Assembly: GCA_964350435.1 (NCBI GenBank)
Contig: CAYGJS010000007.1
Location: 1 to 64,000 of the forward strand
Length of the DNA stretch: 64,000 bases
Direction of reading: 5' to 3'
DNA from: TMED27 sp964350435
GTDB taxonomy: Bacteria; Pseudomonadota; Alphaproteobacteria; Micavibrionales; Micavibrionaceae
A program made the translations under genes and the position numbers. The notes under the pieces are model-generated. The model was not told where the DNA came from and searched no databases. It saw only the letters and a list, made by a program, of their open reading frames with translations. Positions 1 to 8,580 of the stretch are shown in pieces; position 1 is the stretch's first letter, and the number at the start of each line of letters is the position of its first letter.

Positions 1-87
1 CAAATTAAACAATGGGTTAAACATTATATGGGCTAGTTATCTGGTACAGCCCCAATTTTTTTAAAACATTTGAACACGGTTTAGGGG

Positions 88-116
88 TTGATTAACCCGC
101 ACAAAACCTAGATTAT
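88..116 (+). promoter_or_regulatory. Putative sigma70-type promoter of ahcY
   Basis: TTGATT at 88-93 and GATTAT at 111-116 are separated by 17 bp, each matching consensus at four of six positions. A start near 123 would leave a leader of about 30 nt. I looked in the preceding 150 bases for a SAH riboswitch and could not recognise one. The call rests on motif matching by eye only. Confidence 0.35.
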
Positions 117-154
117 ACGCCGCATATTAAAGAATCTTAAAGGAGATAGACATT

Positions 155-1465
155 ATGAGCGCAGTTCCAAAGAGTTTGGAAAATGATTATTGGGTCGCAG
201 ATATAAGCCTCGCCGAATGGGGCCGCAAGGAAATTGAACTGGCGGAAGTCGAAATGCCCGGCCTGATGGCCACGCGCGAAGAATACGGTCGTGAACAACC
301 CCTCAAAGGCGCGCGAATCGCCGGGTGCCTGCACATGACCATCCAAACCGCGGTTTTAATCGAAACCCTCACCGCCCTCGGCGCAGAAGTCCGCTGGAGC
401 AGCTGTAACATCTTCTCAACCCAGGACCACGCCGCCGCCGCGATTGCCGCCACGGGCGTGCCTGTTTTCGCCAAAAAGGGCATGAGCGAGGAAGAATTCA
501 TCTGGGCGATCGACCAAACCATTAAAGGCCCCAATGGCTGGGTTCCCAACATGATTCTCGATGACGGCGCAGATCTGACCGTGCGTATGCACGAAGAAAC
601 ACCTGAACTCATGGACGGCGTTAAGGGAATCTCCGAAGAAACCACAACAGGCGTGATGCGCCTCGTTGAGCTTGCGAAAAAAGGCACACTCAAAGCCCCC
701 GTGATTAACGTCAATGATTCGGTTACAAAATCAAAATTCGACAACAAATACGGCTGCCGCGAATCATGCGTAGATGCCATCCGCCGCGCAACCGATGTCA
801 TGATGTCCGGAAAAGTCGCCATGGTCTGCGGTTTCGGCGATGTCGGCAAAGGCTCCGCTGAATCCCTGCGCCAAGCCGGATGCCGCGTTATGGTCTCCGA
901 GGTTGACCCCATCTGCGCGCTCCAAGCCGCTATGGAAGGCTTCGAAGTCGTCACCATGGAAAACGCCGCCCCGCGCGCCGATATCTTCGTCACCACCACA
1001 GGGAACAAAGACATCATCACTGTGGACCACATGCGCGCCATGAAAAACAACGCCATTGTTTGTAATATCGGCCACTTCGATAACGAAATTCAGGTTGAGC
1101 CTCTGCGCAACATGAAATGGACAAACATCAAACCCCAAGTCGACCAGATCGAATTCCCCGACGGCAAAAAGATCCTTCTTCTCGCCGAAGGCCGCCTCGT
1201 CAACCTTGGCTGTGCAACGGGTCACCCCTCCTTCGTGATGAGCGCCTCGTTCACAAACCAGACCCTCGCCCAGATCGAGCTCTGGAAAAACGCCGCCAAC
1301 TATCACAACAAGGTCTATGTACTGCCGAAACATCTGGATGAAAAAGTCGCCGCCCTGCACCTTGAAAAAGTCGGCGCAACCTTGACCGTCCTTTCACAAG
1401 AACAAGCCGACTACATCGACGTCGCCGTCAAAGGCCCGTTCAAAAAAGACGAATACCGCTATTAA
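155..1465 (+). CDS. ahcY: S-adenosylhomocysteine hydrolase
   Basis: Cytosolic NAD-dependent enzyme that splits S-adenosylhomocysteine into adenosine and homocysteine, clearing the product inhibitor of methyltransferases. The 436-residue protein has the NAD-binding glycine motif GFGDVGKG, the upstream GCRESCVDAIRRATD segment, and the family's C-terminal Tyr-Arg-Tyr ending. The start is fixed by a good ribosome-binding site (AAAGGAG at 139-145) ten bases before ATG. The length is close to the short (about 432 residue) eukaryotic-like form; many proteobacterial enzymes carry an extra insertion of about 35-40 residues that seems absent here. A palindrome and a terminator follow directly, so it is probably monocistronic. 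Location beside divL is a common alphaproteobacterial arrangement. Confidence 0.97.
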   Translation: MSAVPKSLENDYWVADISLAEWGRKEIELAEVEMPGLMATREEYGREQPLKGARIAGCLHMTIQTAVLIETLTALGAEVRWSSCNIFSTQDHAAAAIAATGVPVFAKKGMSEEEFIWAIDQTIKGPNGWVPNMILDDGADLTVRMHEETPELMDGVKGISEETTTGVMRLVELAKKGTLKAPVINVNDSVTKSKFDNKYGCRESCVDAIRRATDVMMSGKVAMVCGFGDVGKGSAESLRQAGCRVMVSEVDPICALQAAMEGFEVVTMENAAPRADIFVTTTGNKDIITVDHMRAMKNNAIVCNIGHFDNEIQVEPLRNMKWTNIKPQVDQIEFPDGKKILLLAEGRLVNLGCATGHPSFVMSASFTNQTLAQIELWKNAANYHNKVYVLPKHLDEKVAALHLEKVGATLTVLSQEQADYIDVAVKGPFKKDEYRY

Positions 1466-1470
1466 TCAGC

Positions 1471-1487
1471 AATCACCCCTGGTGATT
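1471..1487. other. Small perfect palindrome after ahcY
   Basis: AATCACC, three-base loop, GGTGATT: a perfect 7-bp stem that starts six bases after the ahcY stop codon and lies just ahead of the terminator. It could stabilise the 3' end of the mRNA or bind a dimeric protein; nothing else supports either. Confidence 0.4.
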
Positions 1488-1497
1488 ATAAATTTCG

Positions 1498-1532
1498 AAA
1501 GCCCGAAGATCGCTCTTGTTCTTCGGGCTTTT
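1498..1532 (+). terminator. Rho-independent terminator of ahcY
   Basis: Stem AAAGCCCGAAG (1498-1508), 12-base loop, CTTCGGGCTTTT (1521-1532), ending in a short T-run. It separates ahcY from divL, whose start is 21 bp further on. Confidence 0.8.
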
Positions 1533-1552
1533 GCTGATCTAAACTCTCTCTC

Positions 1553-3931
1553 GTGACCCAAAACCTTACAGACAAAAAGCCAAGCTTTCTCAACCGCCTG
1601 ATCCCAACGCTCGGCAAGCCCCCCCGCGCCGATGAAAAAGCCCGGCTTGAGGCCTTCCTCGCCGCCTTCCCGGGTGAATATTGCGGCTGGGGTAAAGACC
1701 GCAGCGTCGCCTATTCCAGCGGCTTTTGCAAAATCCTCGGTCTTGAAACCGTCCGCACCCTCGCCGATATCCAAAACCGCCTGTCGCCGGCTGATTCTGC
1801 CGCGATTGAAGGTCTGTTCGAACGCCTGCGCGAAAACGCCACGCCCTTCGTAACAATCGTCAGAAACCACGACTCCAGCAAAATATACAAAATCTCGGGC
1901 TCTCAAGGCACCGATCTGAGCGGACAAGATAAATACACCGTCCTGTGGGTCGAGGACATTACTGAAAACGAACACGCCACCGCCGCCTTTAACCGCAAAA
2001 AACATGACCGCGACAAACGCCTCAAACGCCTTGAGCAAGCCTTCGAAGCCATCCCCTCCCCGCGCTGGCTGCGCGATGAACTGGGAACGCTGCTCTGGGT
2101 CAACCGCGCCTATAGCGACGCCGTCGGCCACACGGAAAAAGACATTCTGGAACAACAAAAAGAATTACCCGCAAAAATCCGCCAAACCAAAACCACAAAA
2201 GACAAACCCCTCCTCGGCCCCGAACTGGCCGCCCTCGCCGTTCGCACAAAACAAACCCAAAGCGAAAAAGCCCACATCGTCATCGGCGGCAAACGCCTTC
2301 TCATGCAGATCAAGGAGGTTCCGCTCACCCAGGTCGGTCTCACTCTGGGTCTGGCCGAAGACATCACCGCCGAAGAAGAACTGCAAACCGAACTGATCCG
2401 CTACCAATCCTCAAACAAGGAATTGATGGAACAACTCCGCTCCGCCATCGCTATTTTCGGTAATGACGAAACACTAGAATTTTATAACTCTGCATTTTCT
2501 CAACTCTGGAGCCTTGAAGGCGGCTGGCTGAACACCAAGCCGAAACTCGGCGACATCATGGAAAAACTCCGCGAAACCCGAAGACTGCCCGAACAAGCGG
2601 ATTTCCGCAAATTCAAACAAAGCTGGCTCGATATGTTCACCTCGCTGATCGACCCTTTTGAAGACATGCTCTATCTCCCCGACGGCAGTGCCCTGCGGAT
2701 GCTCGTCATCCCTCATTCCATGGGCGGGCTGATGATAACCTTCGAAGACGTCACCAGCAGGCTGGAGCTGGAATCCTCCTACAACACCCTGATTGCCGTG
2801 CAAAAAGAAACACTCGACAATCTCGGCGAAGCAGTCTCCGTGTATGGCGGTGATGGCCGCCTGAAACTCTGCAACCCTGCTTTTGGAAGACTCTGGAACC
2901 TCCACCCCGAAGATCTGGATGGCCAGCCGCATATCAGCTCACTGGTGCAAAAACTCTCGCCGTTTTTCAAAAAAGACGAATGGGCAGAGCGTCAGGAAGA
3001 ACTCACCTCCAAGGCACTCGACCGGATGATGCACGAGGGCCGCCTGAAACGCGCGGATAATACGCTGATCGATTACACCACCGTTCCCCTGCCCGATGGC
3101 GGCGTACTCATCACATATTCAGATGTCACCGACACGGTGCGCGTCGAAAACGCTTTGCGGGAAAAAAATGCTGCGCTCGAAGCCGCAGAACAGCTCAAGC
3201 TCGACTTCCTCGCAAATGTCTCATATCAGCTCAGAACCCCGCTCAACGCGATTATGGGCTTTAATGAAATTCTCGATCAGGAATTTTTCGGCCCCCTCAA
3301 TGAAAAACAAAAAGAATATACCCGCGACACCCATAAGGCCAGCCAGCGCCTTCTGGAGCTCATTAACGATATTCTCGATCTCGCCACCCTCGAAGCCGGT
3401 TATATGACCCTGCAACGCGAAGACATCAGCATCTATGACATGATGCAAAACATCACCGAATTGGTCAACGATTGGGCACGCAAAAAAGATATCGAAGTGC
3501 ATCTGTCCTGCGCCAAAAATATCGGTAAAATCTCCGCCGATGAAAAACGCCTCAAACAAGCTCTGTTCAATATTATCCGCAACGCCATCAACTTCACACC
3601 CGATGGTGGGGAAATCAATATGACCGTAAAAAAATTAAAAGAAGGCCTCGAAATCAATGTTCAAGATACCGGCGTCGGCATTCAGGAAAAAGACCGCAAG
3701 CGGATTTTTGAACCCTTCGAACGCGCCCAAAGCGCAGGCCTCGAAGCCGGTCTCTCCCGCTCAGGCGCAGGCCTCGGATTATCACTGGTAAAAAACATTA
3801 TGGCCCTGCATGGCGGCACCGTAGATCTGGACAGCAAACCCGGAAACGGCACAACAGTGCGCCTGTTCATACCCTTCATCTCGGTACAAACCAATATAAA
3901 ACTGCCCATTAAGCAAAAGGCCAGTATCTGA
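1553..3931 (+). CDS. divL: DivL-like multi-PAS pseudokinase (H-box Tyr)
   Basis: Probable cell-cycle regulator of the DivL family, which in Caulobacter steers the CckA-ChpT-CtrA pathway rather than acting as an ordinary histidine kinase. The 792-residue protein has about four PAS-like segments (roughly residues 20-150, 165-275, 285-400 and 415-530), a short coiled linker, a HisKA-like dimerisation region with FLANVSYQLRTPL, and an HATPase domain with N box (IIRNAINFTPDGG), G1 (DTGVGI) and G2 (GAGLGLSLV). The phosphoacceptor histidine is replaced by Tyr558, the DivL hallmark. I see no N-terminal membrane segment, unlike Caulobacter DivL. Start: GTG at 1553, the only reasonable start after an in-frame stop at 1535, but with no clear ribosome-binding site. 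The neighbours (ahcY before, tsaE-murU-addBA after) match alphaproteobacterial divL loci. Confidence 0.88.
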   Translation: MTQNLTDKKPSFLNRLIPTLGKPPRADEKARLEAFLAAFPGEYCGWGKDRSVAYSSGFCKILGLETVRTLADIQNRLSPADSAAIEGLFERLRENATPFVTIVRNHDSSKIYKISGSQGTDLSGQDKYTVLWVEDITENEHATAAFNRKKHDRDKRLKRLEQAFEAIPSPRWLRDELGTLLWVNRAYSDAVGHTEKDILEQQKELPAKIRQTKTTKDKPLLGPELAALAVRTKQTQSEKAHIVIGGKRLLMQIKEVPLTQVGLTLGLAEDITAEEELQTELIRYQSSNKELMEQLRSAIAIFGNDETLEFYNSAFSQLWSLEGGWLNTKPKLGDIMEKLRETRRLPEQADFRKFKQSWLDMFTSLIDPFEDMLYLPDGSALRMLVIPHSMGGLMITFEDVTSRLELESSYNTLIAVQKETLDNLGEAVSVYGGDGRLKLCNPAFGRLWNLHPEDLDGQPHISSLVQKLSPFFKKDEWAERQEELTSKALDRMMHEGRLKRADNTLIDYTTVPLPDGGVLITYSDVTDTVRVENALREKNAALEAAEQLKLDFLANVSYQLRTPLNAIMGFNEILDQEFFGPLNEKQKEYTRDTHKASQRLLELINDILDLATLEAGYMTLQREDISIYDMMQNITELVNDWARKKDIEVHLSCAKNIGKISADEKRLKQALFNIIRNAINFTPDGGEINMTVKKLKEGLEINVQDTGVGIQEKDRKRIFEPFERAQSAGLEAGLSRSGAGLGLSLVKNIMALHGGTVDLDSKPGNGTTVRLFIPFISVQTNIKLPIKQKASI

Positions 3932-3936
3932 TCGGA

Positions 3937-4401
3937 TTATTCTGCAGGGCGCGGCGTAGGGTTACCGTCTTTATCAAAACACTCCGCCCACATCTGAACC
4001 CCGGTGTCATCGGCGCGCCGCTCGCTTTTAAGCAAAATCTCACGCCCCGTATCCACGCGGGTCTTGCATTCAAACACCGGAAAAAGCGTCCGCAAGCGCA
4101 GCGTCAGCATCCGGTCAGGCAAAAACGGCCCGTAAGAACAAAACTCCGAGCGATCCAAAGCCTTACCGGCCTCATCCTTGCTTCCCGCAGGCTGGAGGCG
4201 GAAATTCGAGCGATGCTTCGCCTTGATACCCTGCTCATTCGTATAATAATCGGTTGAAAAATCACCGTTCATTGAATGATCGGACATATTGACGACCGCA
4301 AAGCAAATCGGCTGATCGACAATATCTAAATTTTCGTTCTGGGCGTGCGCTATTACGGGGGTTAAAGCCAGCAATGCAGCCGTTAAAATCATCACTCTCA
4401 T
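3937..4401 (-). CDS. Secreted protein of unknown function
   Basis: I do not recognise a family. Starting at ATG 4401 the product is 154 residues with a clean signal peptide (MRVMILTAALLALTPVIAHA, cleavage after AHA), so it should be periplasmic. The mature part has four cysteines, which could form two disulfides, and is otherwise polar with a repeated Asp/Ser character. An alternative ATG six codons upstream (4419) would spoil the signal peptide's short basic start, so I prefer 4401. It is convergent with divL (6 bp between stop codons) and divergent from tsaE, and it interrupts the usual divL-tsaE adjacency. Confidence 0.7.
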   Translation of the reverse strand: MRVMILTAALLALTPVIAHAQNENLDIVDQPICFAVVNMSDHSMNGDFSTDYYTNEQGIKAKHRSNFRLQPAGSKDEAGKALDRSEFCSYGPFLPDRMLTLRLRTLFPVFECKTRVDTGREILLKSERRADDTGVQMWAECFDKDGNPTPRPAE

Positions 4402-4470
4402 AACTTCATCATAGCACATTTTCGCCTAATTTTCCTAAACTTTAACCTTGTGCAGCGCATATAAAAAACC

Positions 4471-4499
4471 TTGTTTTTTCAGCCGCTTAACCCTATACC
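4471..4499 (+). promoter_or_regulatory. Putative promoter giving leaderless tsaE mRNA
   Basis: TTGTTT (4471-4476), 17-bp spacer, TATACC (4494-4499). The predicted start, seven bases after the -10, is position 4506, exactly the A of the tsaE ATG. No Shine-Dalgarno sequence precedes that ATG, consistent with a leaderless transcript. Confidence 0.4.
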
Positions 4500-4505
4500 A
4501 AAGAT

Positions 4506-4931
4506 ATGAAAATCATTTCAAAAAGCCCCGACGACACCGCCCGCGCCGCGCGCAATCTCGCCGCGAACTTAAAACCGCGACAGCTCATCTGCCTGCATGG
4601 CACGCTCGGCATGGGCAAGACCGTTTTCGCGCGCGCTCTGATCCGCGCCTTGTGCGAAGACGAAAGCCTGGAAGTCCCCAGCCCCACCTTCACCCTCGTC
4701 CAGACTTATGATGCGCCGATTGCGCCCGTCTTCCATTTCGATCTTTACCGCCTCGAAGACGCGGAAGAGATTTTCGAGCTGGGCTGGGACGATGCACTGG
4801 CCGAAGGCATCACGATTGTTGAATGGCCGGAGCGGCTCGCCGGCCTCACCCCCACCAACAGACTGGACATCACCCTCGCCGCAGTCGACAATGAACCCGA
4901 AATAAGAGAGATTCTAATCGAAGAAACTTAA
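4506..4931 (+). CDS. tsaE: tRNA t6A biosynthesis ATPase TsaE
   Basis: ATPase partner of the TsaD/TsaB complex that makes N6-threonylcarbamoyladenosine at position 37 of ANN-decoding tRNAs. The 141-residue protein shows the P-loop GTLGMGKT (residues 32-39), the PSPTFTLVQTY switch segment and the HFDLYRL motif typical of the family. It is at the usual single-domain length. The stop codon abuts the next gene's ATG with no gap, so the two are translationally coupled. In many alphaproteobacteria an AmgK-like sugar kinase sits between tsaE and the nucleotidyltransferase; here none is present. Confidence 0.95.
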   Translation: MKIISKSPDDTARAARNLAANLKPRQLICLHGTLGMGKTVFARALIRALCEDESLEVPSPTFTLVQTYDAPIAPVFHFDLYRLEDAEEIFELGWDDALAEGITIVEWPERLAGLTPTNRLDITLAAVDNEPEIREILIEET

Positions 4932-5663
4932 ATGACCCCCGATAAAGCCTTCATTCTGGCCGCCGGTTTCGGCAAGCGTCTGCGCCCATACACAGATAAC
5001 ACCCCCAAACCGATGGTGAAGGTGGGCGGCAAGCCGATGATCGATTACGCGCTGGATGAGCTCCGCTCTATCGGCGTAAAATCCTGCATCGTCAACACCC
5101 ATTACAAAGCCGAGATGTTACAGCGTCATTGCGAGGCGCTTATGCGACGCAGCAATCTCGCCCCCGATATCCTGCTCTCCCACGAACCCGAAATTCTCGA
5201 TACCGGCGGCGGCCTGAAAAACGGGATCAAACTCTGGGGAGAAAGCGCAAATGAAGACTTCTTCGTCCTCAGCGGCGATTCCGTATGGGAAAATGCGCAC
5301 GCCCAAAACACCCTGCAAGCCCTTGCAAACGCTTGGAACCCGAAAGACATGGATATCCTGATGCTCCTGCAACCCGTGGACACCATGACCCTCACCCGCG
5401 GCGTCGGCGATTATGATATCGAAGAGGATGGCAAAGCCGCCCGCTCTTTTAGCCAAAGCGGAAAATATATGTTCACCTCTATCCGCATCAATGCTGGCCG
5501 CATCTTTGAAACTGCGCCCGATAGCCCGTTTTCATATCTTCAACTGATGGACAAAGCGCAAGAAGAAGGCCGCCTCTTCGGCCTCATCCACCAAGGCGCA
5601 TGGCATCATATATCCACCCCCAATGACCTCGAAAAGGTGAATAATCATTATGCCGCGCGCTAA
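4932..5663 (+). CDS. murU: MurU-like sugar-1-phosphate nucleotidyltransferase
   Basis: Likely N-acetylmuramate-1-phosphate uridylyltransferase of peptidoglycan recycling; a mannose-1-phosphate guanylyltransferase role is the alternative. The 243-residue protein opens with the nucleotidyltransferase signature AAGFGKRLRP...PKPM (residues 10-28), has LDTGGGLKNG for substrate contact and FVLSGDSVW for the metal site. It begins directly at the tsaE stop and overlaps addB by 14 bp, so tsaE-murU-addB-addA behave as one operon. The expected anomeric kinase partner AmgK is not in the window, which weakens the specific MurU call while leaving the enzyme class secure. Confidence 0.8.
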   Translation: MTPDKAFILAAGFGKRLRPYTDNTPKPMVKVGGKPMIDYALDELRSIGVKSCIVNTHYKAEMLQRHCEALMRRSNLAPDILLSHEPEILDTGGGLKNGIKLWGESANEDFFVLSGDSVWENAHAQNTLQALANAWNPKDMDILMLLQPVDTMTLTRGVGDYDIEEDGKAARSFSQSGKYMFTSIRINAGRIFETAPDSPFSYLQLMDKAQEEGRLFGLIHQGAWHHISTPNDLEKVNNHYAAR

Positions 5664-8580
5664 TCTCTATAACATCCGCGCCGGCGCACCCTTTGCCAAA
5701 ACCCTGGCCACCCATATTTGGGATATAGCCAAAGACAACCCCGAATCCTTGAGCGCAATGCGCGTACTTCTGCCCACCCGACGCGCCTGCCGCATATTGC
5801 GCGAAGCCTTCCTTGAACTCCGCAAAGGGCAAGCTATGATCCTGCCGCAAATGCAGCCTCTCGGCGATATCGACGAAGAAGAACTCGCGCTCTCCTCGCC
5901 CTTCGGTGAACTGGCTCTGACCCTCCCACCCGCGCTCTCACCGCTCAAACGCCAGATCCTGCTCGCCCGCCTGATAGACGCACGCGAAGATTTCAAAGGC
6001 GGCTTCGACCAAGCCTTGGAACTCGCCAAAGCCCTCGGCTTTCTCATGGATCAAATCCACACCGAAAATCTGGACATGCGAAAATTATCGACCCTCGTCC
6101 CCGAAGAATTCGCCGATCACTGGCAAATCACCCTGAAATTCCTTGAAATCCTCAGCAAAGAATGGCCTAAAATTCTTGAAGAACTGGGCGCAATCGATTC
6201 CGCCGACCGCCGCAATCGCCTGATCCTCGCCCTCAGTGAACATTGGACACTAAGCCCGCCGGTCTTCCCCGTCATCGCCGCCGGAACCACAGGCTCTATT
6301 CCCGCCACCCGCACTCTTTTGAAAACCATCAGCCACCTTAAGAATGGTCAGGTTATCCTGCCCGGGCTTGACGCCGAGATCGACGAAGAAAGTTGGCAAG
6401 CCCTTGACGAAACCCACCCGCAATATGGATTTAAAAGCCTGCTGGATTTTATCGGCGCGGCGCGCACAGAAACAAAAACCCTCGGCAGCCCGGCAGTATC
6501 TCCCCGCAAAACCCTATGCCGCGAGATCATGCGCCCTGCCGAAACCACGAAAGAATGGACGCAAATTAACGCCAAAACCGCAGCAAAAATTTCAAGCGCA
6601 TTCAAAAATCTTGAACTCTACACTTGCGAAAATGAACAGGACGAAGCCGAAACCATCGCGCTCTTGCTGCGCGAAACCTTAACCCGAGGCGGCGAAACCG
6701 CCTGCGTCGTCACGCCTGACCGCACCCTTGCCGCCCGTATCCGCCAAGCCGTATCCCGATGGGACATTGCTCTTGATGATTCTGCCGGAACCCCGCTCTT
6801 GAACAGCCCCCTCGGCCAATTTCTACTCCGTATCGCCTCAACTTGCGAACGCGATTACGCCCCCCTCGACCTCCTCGCCCTGATCAAACATCCCTTTATC
6901 ACAGGGCAAAATACCAACGCACTCGACCTCGCGCTCAGAGGCCAAAAACCGCCCAAAGGACACGAGGGCTTGATAACCCACATCCAAAACCGTAAAGACC
7001 TGGATGAACAAATAAAAATCAGCGCTATCAAAGCCATAGGTGAAATATCAAACGCCCTCACGCCTTTGTACAAACTCTACCAAAATCAAAAATACTGCGA
7101 CTTTGATGCGCTGCTGAAAACCCATATTGAAATCGTACAAAACTTCGTCGGCGAAGCCGCGCTCTGGCAAGGCCAAGAAGGCCAAGCCGCCTCTTCATTT
7201 TTTGCTGAATTATTGCAAAATGCCCCTTCCATGCCCCCAATCCGCGCACAAAATTATGCACAAATCCTGAGCACATTTTTAAAATCCGTTACGATCCGCC
7301 CTGCCTTCGGCACCCACCCGCGCCTGCATATCCTCGGCCAACTCGAAGCCCGCCTGATCGATGCTGACCTCGTGATTCTTGCTTCCCTGAACGAAGGGAC
7401 ATGGCCGCCCGACCCGGGCGCAGATCCGTGGATGAGCCGGCCAATGCGAAAATCCTTCGGCCTGCCTGCCCCAGAGCGCAGCATTGGCCTCGCCGCCCAT
7501 GACTTCACCCAAGGCCTCTGCGCCCCCAAATTCGCCCTCACCCGGAGCCTTAAACTCGGCGGCGCGCCGACCGTACCCGCCCGCTGGCTCCAGCGCCTCG
7601 ATGCCGTCATGCAAAGCTGCGGCATTGATAAAACGCGCGCCCTAAACGCATCCCGCATATCACATTGGCGCAAAATTATGGACGAAGCAGCAGATTTCTG
7701 CCCCGTAGAAAGGCCGGAAACCCGGCCTCCTGCAAACGCACGCCCTAAAAGACTCTCCGTCACAAAAATCGAGGACTGGCTCCGCGACCCCTATATCACC
7801 TACGCTTCCGCGATCCTCAAACTCAAAAAACTCGATGCGTTGGAAGCCCCGATTGACACTCGCGAAAAAGGCAAAGTTCTGCACAAAATCTTACAAGACT
7901 TTACCCTGGCCCATCCCCGTGAAATCCCAGATAACGCCCCGGAAATTCTACAAAACCTCGCCCTTGAAGTCTTGAAATCACGCCGCCAAAACCCCGCAGA
8001 CTGGACACTCTGGCTCGCCCGGTTTGAAAATATCGCCAACTGGTTCGTGGAAAGCGAGCGCACGCGCCGCAAAACCCATCAAAACATTTCTACAGAAGAA
8101 AAAGGCGAATGGACGCTACCGACCCCTGCAGGTAAATTTACTCTCTCGGGCATCGCCGACCGCATCGATAAAGACGCCCATGGCGCAGTCATCATCGATT
8201 ACAAATCCGGCGGCGCATATACAAAAAACAAAATCATTGAAGGCGAATACCCGCAGCTCCCGCTCGAAGCCCTGATGCTGCAAAACGGCGCGTTTTCAAA
8301 AACACCGCCCGCCACCATTTCCAAACTTGAATACTGGCTGCTAAATGGCGGCAATGGCGGCGGCAAAATCACCTCCACCAAATTTGACAAGAATTTGCTG
8401 CAAGAAACACGGAATAATTTTCAAAACCTCCTCGATATTTTCGCACAAAACGATACGCCCTATATAAGCCTCCCGCGCCCCGATAAAGCTCCGCGCTTTA
8501 ACGACTATCTCCACCTTGCCCGCGTGCAGGAATGGTCCGTCCTCGACCCCGACGCCGACACCGACACGGAGGCCGCATAA
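5650..8580 (+). CDS. addB: AddB subunit of AddAB helicase-nuclease
   Basis: Structural and nuclease subunit of the AddAB enzyme that resects double-strand breaks for RecA loading. The protein is 976 residues, in the range of alphaproteobacterial AddB. The N-terminal half is a helicase-like but degenerate region (PTRRACRILREAFLE near residues 40-55 is typical). The C-terminal PD-(D/E)XK nuclease is intact, with Asp850 and Lys852 in IIDYKSGG. Start ATG lies inside murU; stop TAA is immediately followed by the addA ATG. Stoichiometric expression with addA is therefore likely by coupling. Confidence 0.95.
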   Translation: MPRANLYNIRAGAPFAKTLATHIWDIAKDNPESLSAMRVLLPTRRACRILREAFLELRKGQAMILPQMQPLGDIDEEELALSSPFGELALTLPPALSPLKRQILLARLIDAREDFKGGFDQALELAKALGFLMDQIHTENLDMRKLSTLVPEEFADHWQITLKFLEILSKEWPKILEELGAIDSADRRNRLILALSEHWTLSPPVFPVIAAGTTGSIPATRTLLKTISHLKNGQVILPGLDAEIDEESWQALDETHPQYGFKSLLDFIGAARTETKTLGSPAVSPRKTLCREIMRPAETTKEWTQINAKTAAKISSAFKNLELYTCENEQDEAETIALLLRETLTRGGETACVVTPDRTLAARIRQAVSRWDIALDDSAGTPLLNSPLGQFLLRIASTCERDYAPLDLLALIKHPFITGQNTNALDLALRGQKPPKGHEGLITHIQNRKDLDEQIKISAIKAIGEISNALTPLYKLYQNQKYCDFDALLKTHIEIVQNFVGEAALWQGQEGQAASSFFAELLQNAPSMPPIRAQNYAQILSTFLKSVTIRPAFGTHPRLHILGQLEARLIDADLVILASLNEGTWPPDPGADPWMSRPMRKSFGLPAPERSIGLAAHDFTQGLCAPKFALTRSLKLGGAPTVPARWLQRLDAVMQSCGIDKTRALNASRISHWRKIMDEAADFCPVERPETRPPANARPKRLSVTKIEDWLRDPYITYASAILKLKKLDALEAPIDTREKGKVLHKILQDFTLAHPREIPDNAPEILQNLALEVLKSRRQNPADWTLWLARFENIANWFVESERTRRKTHQNISTEEKGEWTLPTPAGKFTLSGIADRIDKDAHGAVIIDYKSGGAYTKNKIIEGEYPQLPLEALMLQNGAFSKTPPATISKLEYWLLNGGNGGGKITSTKFDKNLLQETRNNFQNLLDIFAQNDTPYISLPRPDKAPRFNDYLHLARVQEWSVLDPDADTDTEAA

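Noticed and set aside
1..154. Possible SAH riboswitch before ahcY
   Set aside because: The sequence is AT-rich and I could not find the conserved GC-rich pseudoknot pattern; a promoter and normal ribosome-binding site suffice.
187..1056. Long open frame on the - strand inside ahcY
   Set aside because: Antisense shadow of a highly conserved gene; composition biased by the codon pattern and no ribosome-binding site.
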